The notes under the pieces: generated by a model
Seen by the model: the letters and a program-made list of their open reading frames with translations, nothing else
What the model was told of the DNA's origin: nothing
Databases searched by the model: none
Source: a bacterium
GTDB lineage: Bacteria; BMS3Abin14
Assembly (NCBI GenBank): GCA_029210965.1
Contig: JARGFZ010000008.1
Span: forward strand, 1-64,000
DNA: 64,000 nt
Direction of reading: 5' to 3'
Shown: piece by piece, positions 26,130 through 36,409 of the stretch
Numbering within the stretch: the stretch's first letter is position 1
How the letters are laid out: the number at the start of each line of letters is the position of its first letter
Made by a program: the position numbers and the translations under genes

Positions 26130-27065
26130 TCACTGTTCTTCCTCCCGGGGTTCCGACTGCACCTGAGCCGCTCCTCCACATGCAACCCTTATCACCCTAT
26201 TGCCACCGCTGGATTTGGCGCGGTACATGGATTTATCCGCACAGCGGATGAGACATTCTATGTTTTCGCAGTCAGACAGAAGTGACAGGCCGACGCTAAA
26301 GGTCAGAAGCCAGGGGGTCGCTTCCGCCAAGTTGCCAAGGAGTCTGTCCACCGTCTGGACTGCCTGATCCAGGTTGGTCTCCGGCAGTATGATCATGAAC
26401 TCGTCACCCCCGTACCTGTAGGCACTGTCCACTCCTTCGCGGATGGAATTGCGGATAATTTCGGCAATGCCGGCCAGGGCTTTGTCCCCCTTGAGATGCC
26501 CATAGGTGTCGTTAAAACTCTTAAAATTGTCCAGATCCAGAAGGGCAACGGTGAGGTCTTTGAAATTTCTGGAAACCCTGCGGATCTCACTTTTGAGGCT
26601 TTCGTAAAGAAACCGCTGATTATAAAGTCCGGTAACGTAATCGGTTCGGGAAAGGGAAACCAGTTCCCTGGCCTGAAAGGCCTGGGCGATGGCACGGTCA
26701 AGGTATACTTCGGCATTCCACCGGTCAATATCCTTGGGAAGGGCATCAAAAGCGCCCATCCTGACCAGAGCAGTATCACGGCTGCCGCGCGCTCCATTAT
26801 GAAAGGCGACGACAGGAACGGAGTTCTGGGTGGATCGGCACTGCTCCAGGAACTGGATGATATCGACCCCGTCCATGTCCGCGTCGATGAGGATGAGGTC
26901 CCACTCCTGGTCCCTCAGCTCCACACCTTCGAAAGGTATGGTGTGGATTAATTTGTATTGAACCCGGTTCTCCTTGAGGTGTTTCAGGATGGAGTCTGTG
27001 CGCTTACACCACTCAAGGATACACAGAGCCCTTAGCCCTTCGGAGTCGTTTAAATGTTCTGACAT
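26130..27065 (-). CDS. receiver-like and GGDEF diguanylate cyclase
   Basis: 311 residues. The N-terminal 120 residues look like a receiver (LILIDADMDGVDIIQFLEQC) with the phosphoacceptor Asp kept. The C-terminal GGDEF domain has TDYVTGLYNQRF at its start, the metal-binding DLDNFKSFNDTYGH and the active loop RYGGDEFM, so c-di-GMP synthesis is expected. The inhibitory RxxD site is not kept (Glu in place of Arg before the loop), so product inhibition may be lost. It is a single gene, flanked on both sides by repeat-rich DNA. Confidence 0.9.
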   Translation of the reverse strand: MSEHLNDSEGLRALCILEWCKRTDSILKHLKENRVQYKLIHTIPFEGVELRDQEWDLILIDADMDGVDIIQFLEQCRSTQNSVPVVAFHNGARGSRDTALVRMGAFDALPKDIDRWNAEVYLDRAIAQAFQARELVSLSRTDYVTGLYNQRFLYESLKSEIRRVSRNFKDLTVALLDLDNFKSFNDTYGHLKGDKALAGIAEIIRNSIREGVDSAYRYGGDEFMIILPETNLDQAVQTVDRLLGNLAEATPWLLTFSVGLSLLSDCENIECLIRCADKSMYRAKSSGGNRVIRVACGGAAQVQSEPREEEQ

Positions 27066-27359
27066 AAGTTAGGGGTCCTTAGGTGTTTTGGTCGCCATTG
27101 TTACGAAAATGTAATCCAACCGGTTCCAATTAGCAAGCATATCTTTTAGGGAAGGGGGTATAATGGACTTCAGTACCCGGTATTTTTGATCTGGCCGAAG
27201 GACGAAGGATGTGGAAAGACAGTAATTTCCTCCTACCGCTCTTTCAACCGGGCTCGGGATCCTGAGCTAACGAAAGTGCGTCGAAGGGCTTCCATATTCC
27301 TCCTTCAGGTGCAATTACCATGGCTGAGTTGACACGTGCAAACCCCAGGTGACCGATCA
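27066..27359. other. intergenic region with repeat words
   Basis: 294 bp between divergent genes. AGTACCCGGTATTTTTGATC and CTGGCCGAAGGACGAAGG (27172-27209) repeat the sequence at 26040-26083. A CCTGAGC...GTCGAAGGG block (27252-27285) belongs to a class of intergenic repeats common in bacterial genomes. No gene is seen. Confidence 0.45.
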
Positions 27360-28667
27360 ATGGCCAAAATAACGAAGGAAGACCATAAACACACGACACC
27401 CCCTCCCGTACGGATCGAAAAGCTTGTTCCAGGGGGCAGCGGTCTAGGCTATATGGATCAAGGTGTCCTGTTCGTTCCCCTCACAGCTCCGGGGGATATT
27501 GTCTCTTTGCGGGAGATAAAGAAGCGTCGAGGCGTTCATTTCGCCGAGTTGGATAAACTTGTTGAAAGTTCCGCCCAGCGCAGGGAACCTCCATGTCCGT
27601 GGTTCGGGCGGTGTGGCGGGTGTCAGTGGATGCACATGGATTATGGATCCCAGGTCCGCTGGAAAGAGGACATCTTTAAACAGGCCATGAGAGGAATCGC
27701 TCACCTTAAAGATCTGCCCTCCATTCGGGTTCATCCATCCCCTGACGAGTTTGAATATCGCTTCCGCGCCCGTTTGCAGATCAAAGGACTTGCTGTCGGG
27801 TTCTTCAGGCGGGGTTCCAACAGCATCGTTCCCTGGAATCGATGTATGCTGGTACCCGAAGCTTTAAACTCAACTGTAACGGATCTAAGGCACTGGCTCA
27901 GGGACAATGGGACTCACCCGACCCTCCAATCATGTGAAGTTGCCCTGAGTCCCGTAGACGGAAGTATTTCCCTTAACTGGATTATTGACAAATTAAATGG
28001 AAATAGTGATACGGCCCGAATGATCATGGATGACATGGAAACTATGGCAATTCGTGGGGAAGTTAACCTGGCAGGCCAGGCTGCCCATGACTCCCGTGGA
28101 ACAGCGATTGCGGCAAAAGGAGGGAGCCTGCCTCTTGAAGTTGAAAAAATCCGGATATGGGCTTCTCCGGGCACCTTTTTTCAGGTCAATCCGGAGGTTA
28201 ACAAGGTCCTGGTGAAAAGTGTCCTCACACATCTCCAATCCAGAGACTCAAGTTCTCTGTTGGACCTCTATTGCGGGAACGGTAACTTCAGTCTGCCTGC
28301 TGGGGCTGCTGGAATGAAGACCGTTGGTGTGGAAGCCTCTCATGGCGCCTTACTCGACGCCCGGTCAGCATCCGCACCAGACAACCGCTTCATCGAGATG
28401 GACACGACGCGCTTTTTGGAAAAGGATTTCGCCCAATCCGATGCCGTAATCGTTGATCCTCCCAGAACAGGACTTCCCCTGGAGGTGGCCAATTTACTGG
28501 GCGCTAAACGTTTCCCTTGCCTGATTTATGTTTCCTGCGAACCTTCCACCCTGGCCAGAGACCTTGCCCGTTTGACCGAGGCAGGATACGTTATCAGCGA
28601 TATAGAACTCTTCGATATGTTTCCCCAGACTTTCCATTCGGAGGCGATGGTTGTGATGAGAGGGTAG
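27360..28667 (+). CDS. TrmA/RlmD-family 23S rRNA (uracil-C5)-methyltransferase
   Basis: 435 residues from ATG at 27360. A TRAM-like N-terminal domain (VRIEKLVPGGSGLGY) is followed by a 4Fe-4S cluster motif (PCPWFGRCGGCQW plus a later Cys in NRCMLV) and a SAM-binding Rossmann domain (LLDLYCGNGNFSLPAG). VDPPRTG and the catalytic Cys in YVSCEPSTLARDL complete the fold. It methylates C5 of a uridine in rRNA or tRNA; the exact site cannot be read from sequence, so RlmD versus RlmCD is left open. A small methyltransferase remnant gene starts 7 nt after it. Confidence 0.9.
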   Translation: MAKITKEDHKHTTPPPVRIEKLVPGGSGLGYMDQGVLFVPLTAPGDIVSLREIKKRRGVHFAELDKLVESSAQRREPPCPWFGRCGGCQWMHMDYGSQVRWKEDIFKQAMRGIAHLKDLPSIRVHPSPDEFEYRFRARLQIKGLAVGFFRRGSNSIVPWNRCMLVPEALNSTVTDLRHWLRDNGTHPTLQSCEVALSPVDGSISLNWIIDKLNGNSDTARMIMDDMETMAIRGEVNLAGQAAHDSRGTAIAAKGGSLPLEVEKIRIWASPGTFFQVNPEVNKVLVKSVLTHLQSRDSSSLLDLYCGNGNFSLPAGAAGMKTVGVEASHGALLDARSASAPDNRFIEMDTTRFLEKDFAQSDAVIVDPPRTGLPLEVANLLGAKRFPCLIYVSCEPSTLARDLARLTEAGYVISDIELFDMFPQTFHSEAMVVMRG

Positions 28668-28674
28668 GTTGGCG

Positions 28675-29097
28675 ATGCCAGACGACCGCACCGATCCCAG
28701 ATTTACCTTTTCTCGCAGTGCCGATCGATACCTCATCATAGATAGTATTGTACCTGAAGCGGCGGATAAAGACCGATTCATCAATGAGATAGAGCGGTTG
28801 CGCGATCCAAGCCACGTGCGCTCCCATATTCTCCGGCAGTGGCTGAAGTTTCTTGAAAAGACAGGATTGGAGGCGATCTCAGTCCAGTTGTTCGAGCGAA
28901 CCTATCCTTTTCAGGAGTGGGCCAAGCGTACGGGTCTTGATGAGGATGGGATCAGAGCTCTTGAGGAAAAGTTGCAGCAGGCTTTATCGGAGATCAGGGA
29001 AAAGTTCAAGGTGCAGTGGGACGATGAAGGGAAGGTGGATTCCTACACCGATGAGAAGGGGATTTTTCTTCTGAAAAAAGTGAACAGTGAAGCGTGA
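28675..29097 (+). CDS. orphan C-terminal domain of a class I SAM methyltransferase
   Basis: 140 residues from ATG at 28675. From residue 19 (YLIIDSIVPE, then DRFINEIERLRDPSHVRSH and FQEWAKRTGL) it matches, as I know the family, the last third of UbiE/YcgJ-like methyltransferases. The SAM-binding domain that should precede it is absent, and the upstream DNA is the intact RNA methyltransferase gene, so there is no frameshifted N-terminus. It is either a domain remnant after deletion or a stand-alone adaptor. The reading frame is open with normal codon use. Its last residues (KVNSEA) and stop are encoded by GTGAACAGTGAA repeat words. Confidence 0.65.
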   Translation: MPDDRTDPRFTFSRSADRYLIIDSIVPEAADKDRFINEIERLRDPSHVRSHILRQWLKFLEKTGLEAISVQLFERTYPFQEWAKRTGLDEDGIRALEEKLQQALSEIREKFKVQWDDEGKVDSYTDEKGIFLLKKVNSEA

Positions 29098-29142
29098 ACA
29101 GTCCCGCCATTGGCGGGATTCACTATTCACGTTTCACTCGTC
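29081..29142. repeat. GTGAACAGTGAA palindrome with GC-rich core
   Basis: GTGAACAGTGAAGCGTGAAC on the left and TTCACTATTCACGTTTCAC on the right surround a CCCGCC-ATT-GGCGGG stem (about 29104-29118). There is no T-tract. It overlaps the 3' end of the orphan methyltransferase domain gene. Confidence 0.6.
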
Positions 29143-29157
29143 TATTAAGGAGAGCCC

Positions 29158-29589
29158 ATGTGTCGATATAAACAGTACCTTACCCTTACCCTTTTACCTT
29201 TAGCCTTTTTTCTGGTTTTTTCCGGCTGTGAAAAAACGATTGAGGAAGACGTGATAAAGCCTATCGAGATGATGGTCGGGCAAAAGAGTGCTGCCGCGAA
29301 CCAGGTGGCGGTTTCCAATGTGAATAACGTGAGGGCGGCCCTGATGAGATACCCAGCTCTTTCACCCTCCAATGAGTATCCGGGTGATATGGATCTTTAC
29401 GATTACAGTACGCTAAGGGCTATCCTGGCCAACGCGAACCTCCCAGCAGACATGACTGAACTAATGTGGGACCCTGCCTACGGCATTATTTACCGGTCGG
29501 ACGGATCCACGTTCACCTTCGAGGTCAGAGCCTTGTCGGGGGACAGGGAGACTATTACGGCCACGGTAAATGGAGTAACTAAGAACTAG
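29158..29589 (+). CDS. small lipoprotein of unknown function
   Basis: 143 residues. A signal peptide with lipobox (LAFFLVFSGCEK) makes Cys24 the probable lipid-modified residue. The mature part has a short helix (NQVAVSNVNNVRAALMRYPA) followed by a globular C-terminus with several aromatic residues (EYPGDMDLYDYSTLRAIL, then YGIIYRSDGSTFTFEVRALS). The layout resembles the soluble half of type II pseudopilins, but there is no prepilin cleavage site. Function unknown. A strong hairpin lies about 60 nt downstream. Confidence 0.75.
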   Translation: MCRYKQYLTLTLLPLAFFLVFSGCEKTIEEDVIKPIEMMVGQKSAAANQVAVSNVNNVRAALMRYPALSPSNEYPGDMDLYDYSTLRAILANANLPADMTELMWDPAYGIIYRSDGSTFTFEVRALSGDRETITATVNGVTKN

Positions 29590-29651
29590 AACGCAGCACG
29601 CAGAAGAAGATCAAGATCAAAATATCTGGAAATTAAGAATTCAGGTTTTAA

Positions 29652-29692
29652 AAATAAACAAGCCGGGCGTTAAATGCCCGACTTGTTTATTC
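29652..29692. terminator. bidirectional intrinsic terminator
   Basis: AATAAACAAG-CCGGGC pairs with GCCCG-CTTGTTTATT across a short loop, with one mismatch. It lies between the convergent lipoprotein and ppiD genes and is flanked by GAACGCA/TGCGTGC repeat arms (29589-29610 and 29768-29788). Confidence 0.85.
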
Positions 29693-29789
29693 TGATTGCT
29701 ATTTTCTATTAACCAGATTTCATTTTAGTCAGTTCAACGGGTTCTCCGTAGTTCATCGCGGTTTTCCTCCTGCGTGCTGCGTCCTGCCT

Positions 29790-31700
29790 TTACAGCATTT
29801 CCTCATGCACTACGATCTTATCTCCCATCTCTTCCTTGAGAGCCTGGACGTATCCTTTGAGAATATCCTGTTCTCTCTGGTACCTGAGGGCACCTTCAAT
29901 CATTGTACGGTTCTCGTTCAACTCTTCTTCACTCGATTCCACGAAGCTGTCCAGTACAATTAGATAATGGGACTGTGTACCGCCGGCTACTGCTGCCCGG
30001 CCGGGCTCGGAAAGGGCAAAGGCAGTCTGGATGATCTTCTTGGCATCGTTGATCCCGGACAGGGAAGTTTCCATGATGGTGAACGGCTCTGTAGTTACGA
30101 CTCTCTTGTTGACTGATGCAGCCAGTGAGTTGATGGATCGTCCACCTTCATAAGCAGCAAGCAACTCCCTGGCCTTTTCAAGAGCAATTCCCATGGCTTG
30201 TTTGATCAACAGGCCGCCTGCCACCTGTTCACGGACTTCATCTATTTCCGGAAGGTAGGAATCGTTTTTCTCAATCGTCTGGAAAAGATAGAGTTTACCG
30301 TCCCTCTCGTAGATGTCACCGACCTCCTCTTCCTCGGTGTCAAAAACAGCCTGGAGAAGATCCTCCGGCAGCTCCATGGTCTCCAGGGCCGAGTCTCGGG
30401 TAAAAAGAGGGGTTGTGATCGTCATAAGGCCCTTGTCTCTGGCCAGTTCTTCCAGGGGACGGGCAGAAGCCTGAACTTCATCAAGCAGATCGTCAGCCAG
30501 GTCGTAAGCCAGTTCGAAAACCTTTTCACGTTTTATCTGCTTTTCAATATCATCACGTACCTGTGAGAAAGGTACCAGCTGCTCCTCCCTTGCTTCGGTC
30601 ACGCTAATGATCTCGAAACCCCTTGCCGTAGGTATTGGATCGCTGATCTCATCCAGGTCAAGCTCCTGTGCCGTGATCCGGACAGGTCTGTCCAGCTCAT
30701 TCTCTTCCAGAAAACCAATGTCCCCGTTTTTGGCGAGGCTTCTGGTGTCATCGGAATATTTCTCCACCGCCTTTTCAAAGGATATCTCACCTTCCCGGAT
30801 CATTCGAACAACATCTTCGGCCTTGACCCTGATCTCACTGATGGTCTGGGCAGAGGCCTCCTGGGGAAGAGAAAATAGAATGTGTTTGAGGCGGTAGGCC
30901 GCAGGCAGGGTGTACTCTGGCTCCCGGTCTTCATACCAGACCTCCATCTCTTCCATGGTCACCTGGATCTGGTCTTCCAGCAAGGGAGGGTCGATCACAG
31001 CGATGGTGTGCTTGAATGTTTCAGGAATCCTGTAGCTCTCCAGGTTTTCTTCGAAGAAGTCCAGCAGCTGATCTTCACTGGATGTGGGGACGCTGCGCAG
31101 GAAATCGTTGGGACCCAGTTGGATAACCTTTACGACAGCTTTCCGGGTAAAAAGCTGAAGATTATCCTGTACCTCCTGGGGAGTGATCACTGCAGACACC
31201 TTGATGAGTTCCATTGCCTTGGAGAGGAGAAGGTCGCGTTCAATGGAAGCCTCATATGTTTCAGCAGTCACTCGGTTCAGATCCAGAAAGAGCTGATACT
31301 TCTGGGGTGAAAAAGCTCCGTTTTCCTGCAAAGTTAAGTCACTGGCGATCTGTGCGGCGATTTCGGAACTAGAGACATTCAGGTTCATTCGTCGGGCAGC
31401 CTCATACAGCAGGTATCTTTCGGTCAGGGTATCGATGGCCTGTTTTTTGATATCGAGAAAATCAAGAGTTGCCGAATCCAGATTCTCATATACTTCCCGG
31501 TAGGATTCAAAGAGAGTGTTGTATATATTCCTGTATTCGTTGTAAGGGACTCTCATCTCGTCTATTGTCATGACGGTATTAGTGTCCTTGTTCGAATAGG
31601 AACCCACACCCCAAAAAGAAAAAACGATGGCGATACCGAAAAGCATAAACTTGATCACCCACGAACCGACATTTTTCCTCATATACTCGAGCATTTGCAA
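29790..31700 (-). CDS. ppiD: PpiD-like membrane-anchored peptidyl-prolyl isomerase/chaperone
   Basis: 636 residues. It starts MQMLEYMRKNVGSWVIKF, then one membrane segment (FMLFGIAIVFSFWGVG), a SurA_N-like region (NEYRNIYNTLFESYR onward) and a parvulin domain at about 275-375 (RLKHILFSLP, FEKAVEKYSDD, NGDIGFLEEN). A second chaperone-like region follows to the C-terminus. The size and order match PpiD (about 620 residues), which assists folding of secreted proteins at the SecYEG exit. ATG codons at 31700 and 31694 are both possible. It is a single gene. Confidence 0.9.
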   Translation of the reverse strand: MQMLEYMRKNVGSWVIKFMLFGIAIVFSFWGVGSYSNKDTNTVMTIDEMRVPYNEYRNIYNTLFESYREVYENLDSATLDFLDIKKQAIDTLTERYLLYEAARRMNLNVSSSEIAAQIASDLTLQENGAFSPQKYQLFLDLNRVTAETYEASIERDLLLSKAMELIKVSAVITPQEVQDNLQLFTRKAVVKVIQLGPNDFLRSVPTSSEDQLLDFFEENLESYRIPETFKHTIAVIDPPLLEDQIQVTMEEMEVWYEDREPEYTLPAAYRLKHILFSLPQEASAQTISEIRVKAEDVVRMIREGEISFEKAVEKYSDDTRSLAKNGDIGFLEENELDRPVRITAQELDLDEISDPIPTARGFEIISVTEAREEQLVPFSQVRDDIEKQIKREKVFELAYDLADDLLDEVQASARPLEELARDKGLMTITTPLFTRDSALETMELPEDLLQAVFDTEEEEVGDIYERDGKLYLFQTIEKNDSYLPEIDEVREQVAGGLLIKQAMGIALEKARELLAAYEGGRSINSLAASVNKRVVTTEPFTIMETSLSGINDAKKIIQTAFALSEPGRAAVAGGTQSHYLIVLDSFVESSEEELNENRTMIEGALRYQREQDILKGYVQALKEEMGDKIVVHEEML

Positions 31701-33166
<1,466 letters not shown>

Positions 33167-33170
33167 TTCC

Positions 33171-34025
33171 GTGTCATCGTCAGGCAGCCCCATGCGCGAT
33201 TTTCTCATGCGCCACAGGGAAGGGCTGCTATTGGTGATTCTTGTTCTTTCATCCCTTCTCATCATTTCCAGGCAGGTCCAGGACCCCACCGGCATAAACT
33301 ATTTCCGGAGGAGTGTCATTACCGTCACATCGCCGTTTCAGAACGGATTAACTGCTGTCATCGGCGGAGTGAGGAGCATTTGGGGCGACTATCTTTTTTT
33401 CTTCGGTACCAGGGCGGAAAATACCCAGCTCAGGGAGGAAGCCAGCCAGCTGAGAAGCGAAGTCCAGAAGTTACGGGAAGAACTGTACAGGGCAGGGCGT
33501 CTTGAAGAGTTTTCTGCATATCGGTTTGAAACCGGCTTTACCGGAATGGCTGCCCAGGTGATCGGTGAATCTCCTGATTCATGGACACGCACTATTGTTG
33601 TCAATCGAGGAATGGAAGAGGGTGTGAAACGAAGCCTTCCGGTTGTAACGCCGGACGGCCTCGTGGGAAGTGTTGTCCAAACCTCTGATCACAGTTCCAT
33701 AGTTCGCCTGATCGTGGACCGTTCCTCAAGGGTTCCTGTTCTTGTAAGCCGCTCACGGGCAAGGGCTATTCTGGAGGGGGAGAGCTCCGGAACCTGTCAA
33801 CTGAAATACCTGGACCGGACCGAGGATGTACAGCAGGGTGACATTGTCATAACCAGCGGGCTTGCCGGTATTTATCCCCGGGGTATAGAGGTCGGTACGA
33901 TCACTCAGGTTCTGACCAGAAGTCATGGACTATATCAATATGCCAAAGTTCTGCCGAAAGCGGCCATAAACCGTATTGAGGATGTCCTCATCATCCGGAC
34001 TGAACAGGGTCTGGAGGAAAAATGA
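33171..34025 (+). CDS. mreC: rod shape-determining protein MreC
   Basis: 284 residues from GTG at 33171. One membrane segment (LLLVILVLSSLLII) is followed by a coiled coil (ENTQLREEASQLRSEVQKL) and the beta-rich MreC domain (INRGMEEGVKRSLPVVTPDG-like region, cited here as GVKRSLPVVTPDGLVG). It links MreB to the periplasmic synthases. It lies 4 nt after mreB and its end overlaps mreD by 4 nt. Confidence 0.95.
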   Translation: MSSSGSPMRDFLMRHREGLLLVILVLSSLLIISRQVQDPTGINYFRRSVITVTSPFQNGLTAVIGGVRSIWGDYLFFFGTRAENTQLREEASQLRSEVQKLREELYRAGRLEEFSAYRFETGFTGMAAQVIGESPDSWTRTIVVNRGMEEGVKRSLPVVTPDGLVGSVVQTSDHSSIVRLIVDRSSRVPVLVSRSRARAILEGESSGTCQLKYLDRTEDVQQGDIVITSGLAGIYPRGIEVGTITQVLTRSHGLYQYAKVLPKAAINRIEDVLIIRTEQGLEEK

Positions 34026-34537
34026 GGTATTTATATTTTCTGTTCCTTTTCGGAGCCGCTCTAATTCTTCAGTCATCTGCCGTTTCTGTTGTTCTGCCCG
34101 ACTGGTTCGTCGGCGGTTTTGATCTTCCTCTGATCATCGTCCTTCATATTGCCATGACCCGCGGAAAAATTCCGGGGATGATGACAGGTCTTGTGATGGG
34201 ATTTCTCCAGGACTCCATGAGCGGGGGTGTGCTCGGTTTCAACGGGGTTTCCAAGATCATAGCCGGTTATATGGGAGGCTTCCTCAAGGAAAAGTTCTTT
34301 GTGCGCAGTATGGGTCACAGGACTGCATCGGTGGCCGGGGCTGTTTTTGTAGCCCTTCTGTCAAAAGTCACCGTTCTTGCCCTTTTTGCGCAATCCCGCC
34401 CATCCCTGTTATCGGTACAGTTTTTATGGGGTTTTGCCGGCAATACCCTTTTTGCCCTGCTGATCCATTCTCTACTGGATCGTTTCGAAAAAGCTTTCGG
34501 GGTCAGGGCGGAAGAGGAACTGAGTCTGGGGGACTGA
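34022..34537 (+). CDS. mreD: rod shape-determining protein MreD
   Basis: 171 residues, very hydrophobic with about five membrane segments (for example FLFGAALILQSSAVSVVL and GFAGNTLFALLIHSLL). Typical MreD features are the DLPLIIVLHIAMTRG loop and GFLQDSMSGGVLGFNG. It is the third gene of the operon and 3 nt before mrdA. Confidence 0.93.
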   Translation: MRYLYFLFLFGAALILQSSAVSVVLPDWFVGGFDLPLIIVLHIAMTRGKIPGMMTGLVMGFLQDSMSGGVLGFNGVSKIIAGYMGGFLKEKFFVRSMGHRTASVAGAVFVALLSKVTVLALFAQSRPSLLSVQFLWGFAGNTLFALLIHSLLDRFEKAFGVRAEEELSLGD

Positions 34538-34540
34538 GAA

Positions 34541-36409
34541 ATGGGTCCACTTCCAAAAAGGTCCGGTGATGTGCTGCCCGGTATTGAGAGGCGGATCGTA
34601 GTCACCATGGCAGTCTTCTCCCTTATTTTTCTCCTGCTTCTCTTCTACTTCTGGCGGCTCCAGGTTCTGGACCACTCCCTTTACCTGAGGCTCTCTGACA
34701 ACAACAGGATTCGACTCATCGACATGGCGGCGACGCGGGGTATTGTCACAGATCGCAACGGTGTGATCCTGGCTGACAGCACTCCGAACTATGCTCTCGC
34801 CCTCATCCCGGAGGATATGGGAATCGACAGGGAAGCTGAAATAGTATCCTTGGCCGACCTTCTTGGGAGGGATGGTGCCCAGGCTGTTGAGCTGTTTGAA
34901 AAGAACGCAACCCATGCACCTTACAGTGCCGTCAGGGTTTTCGAGCACCTCGGTCCTGAAGAGGTGGCCCTGTTCGAGGTCAACCAGGACGACTTCCCAG
35001 GATCCCGCCTGATGGTAGTGCCCCGCAGGTATTATCCCTACGGTAAGATCGCAGCGCATATATTTGGATATGTCGGGGAAATATCAAGGGAACAGCTGGA
35101 CTCCGGGGAATATCCCGGGACGAGGAAGGGGGATACGGTTGGTAAGTACGCTCTGGAAAAAGCTTATGATCAATATTTGAGGGGTAAAGATGGAGGAAGG
35201 CAGGTCGAGGTGAATGCCAGAGGCAGGGAGCTGAACATCCTGGGAGCCACTGAACCGTCTCCGGGGGCCAACGTCACGCTGACGCTGGATATTCGACTGC
35301 AAAAAGCTCTGGAACTGGAGCTGTGGGAAGTGAGGGGGGCCGGTGTTCTCATGAACGTTCAAACCGGTGAGATCCTCGCCATGGTAAGCAGGCCGGCCTT
35401 TGACCCCAACGAATTCTCCCTGCGCCTGACCAGTGAAAGGTGGAATGAGATCGTCAGGGATCCGGGGCATCCTATGCAGAGCCGGGCCATCCAGGGGATG
35501 TACCCGCCCGGTTCCACCTTCAAGGTCGTCACTGCCATCGCAGCGCTTATGGAAAAAAGCATGGATCCTGATGAACCCCTTTTCTGCTCAGGCGGATATC
35601 GTTTCGGTCGGAGAACTTACCGCGATTGGAAGCTGGGGGGGCACGGTAATGTTGATCTTTACAAGGGGATCGTTGAATCCTGTGACGTCTATTTCTACCA
35701 GGCGGGTGAAAGGACCGGTATTGACGCCCTGGCGCGATGGGCCTCGGTCCTGGGGCTTGGCAGGAAAACCGGGATCGACTTACCCGGGGAGAAAGAGGGG
35801 CTGGTGCCGTCCCCTGACTGGAAAAAAAGGGTGAGGGGTGAAGTCTGGTTCCCGGGCGAGACACTTTCGGCCGCAATAGGGCAGGGCTACGTTCTGGTAA
35901 CCCCCCTCCAGCTGACATCTCTGTACGGAACCATCGCGAGAAGAGGAACTCATATGGATCCCTACCTTGTAAGCCGAGTTGAGGATGTGGCGGGTAACGA
36001 ACTGTACAGGCGCGACCCCGCTGTGAAGCATGAATCAGACATCCCGGATGAGGTCTTTGACAGAATTATCAGCGGGCTTGCAGGTGTTGTGGCCGAGGAC
36101 AGTGGTACGGCCAGGTTCGCCCGCTGGGCGGGTGTGCCGGTGGCCGGAAAAACGGGCACCGCCCAGGTGGTGCGCCTCCAGGAATTGCCTGAGGGAGAGG
36201 AGGAATTTCCCTACGAACTAAGGGATCATGGCTGGTTCGCCGCCTTCGCTCCGGTTAATAAACCCAAGATAGTTGCGGCGGTCGTCGTGGAGCACGGTGG
36301 GCATGGTTCCTCATCAGCCGCCCCCATAGTAACGCGCCTGATAAAGAAGTACGGAGAACTCTACCCGTTAGAGGAACCCGCCCCCGATCTTTTGGAAGAG
36401 ACACCGTGA
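34541..36409 (+). CDS. mrdA: penicillin-binding protein 2
   Basis: 622 residues. An N-terminal membrane anchor (about 23-44) is followed by the pedestal domain and the transpeptidase domain with all three active-site motifs: PPGSTFKV (SxxK), ESCDVYF (SxN position) and VAGKTGTAQ (KTG). It cross-links peptidoglycan during elongation, paired with the glycosyltransferase RodA encoded directly downstream with a 4-nt overlap. Confidence 0.97.
   Translation: MGPLPKRSGDVLPGIERRIVVTMAVFSLIFLLLLFYFWRLQVLDHSLYLRLSDNNRIRLIDMAATRGIVTDRNGVILADSTPNYALALIPEDMGIDREAEIVSLADLLGRDGAQAVELFEKNATHAPYSAVRVFEHLGPEEVALFEVNQDDFPGSRLMVVPRRYYPYGKIAAHIFGYVGEISREQLDSGEYPGTRKGDTVGKYALEKAYDQYLRGKDGGRQVEVNARGRELNILGATEPSPGANVTLTLDIRLQKALELELWEVRGAGVLMNVQTGEILAMVSRPAFDPNEFSLRLTSERWNEIVRDPGHPMQSRAIQGMYPPGSTFKVVTAIAALMEKSMDPDEPLFCSGGYRFGRRTYRDWKLGGHGNVDLYKGIVESCDVYFYQAGERTGIDALARWASVLGLGRKTGIDLPGEKEGLVPSPDWKKRVRGEVWFPGETLSAAIGQGYVLVTPLQLTSLYGTIARRGTHMDPYLVSRVEDVAGNELYRRDPAVKHESDIPDEVFDRIISGLAGVVAEDSGTARFARWAGVPVAGKTGTAQVVRLQELPEGEEEFPYELRDHGWFAAFAPVNKPKIVAAVVVEHGGHGSSSAAPIVTRLIKKYGELYPLEEPAPDLLEETP

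Noticed and set aside
25867-26181. 104-codon open frame on the minus strand
   Set aside because: Runs through GGGCGTGAGCCCG and GTATCCA repeats and overlaps the end of the diguanylate cyclase gene.
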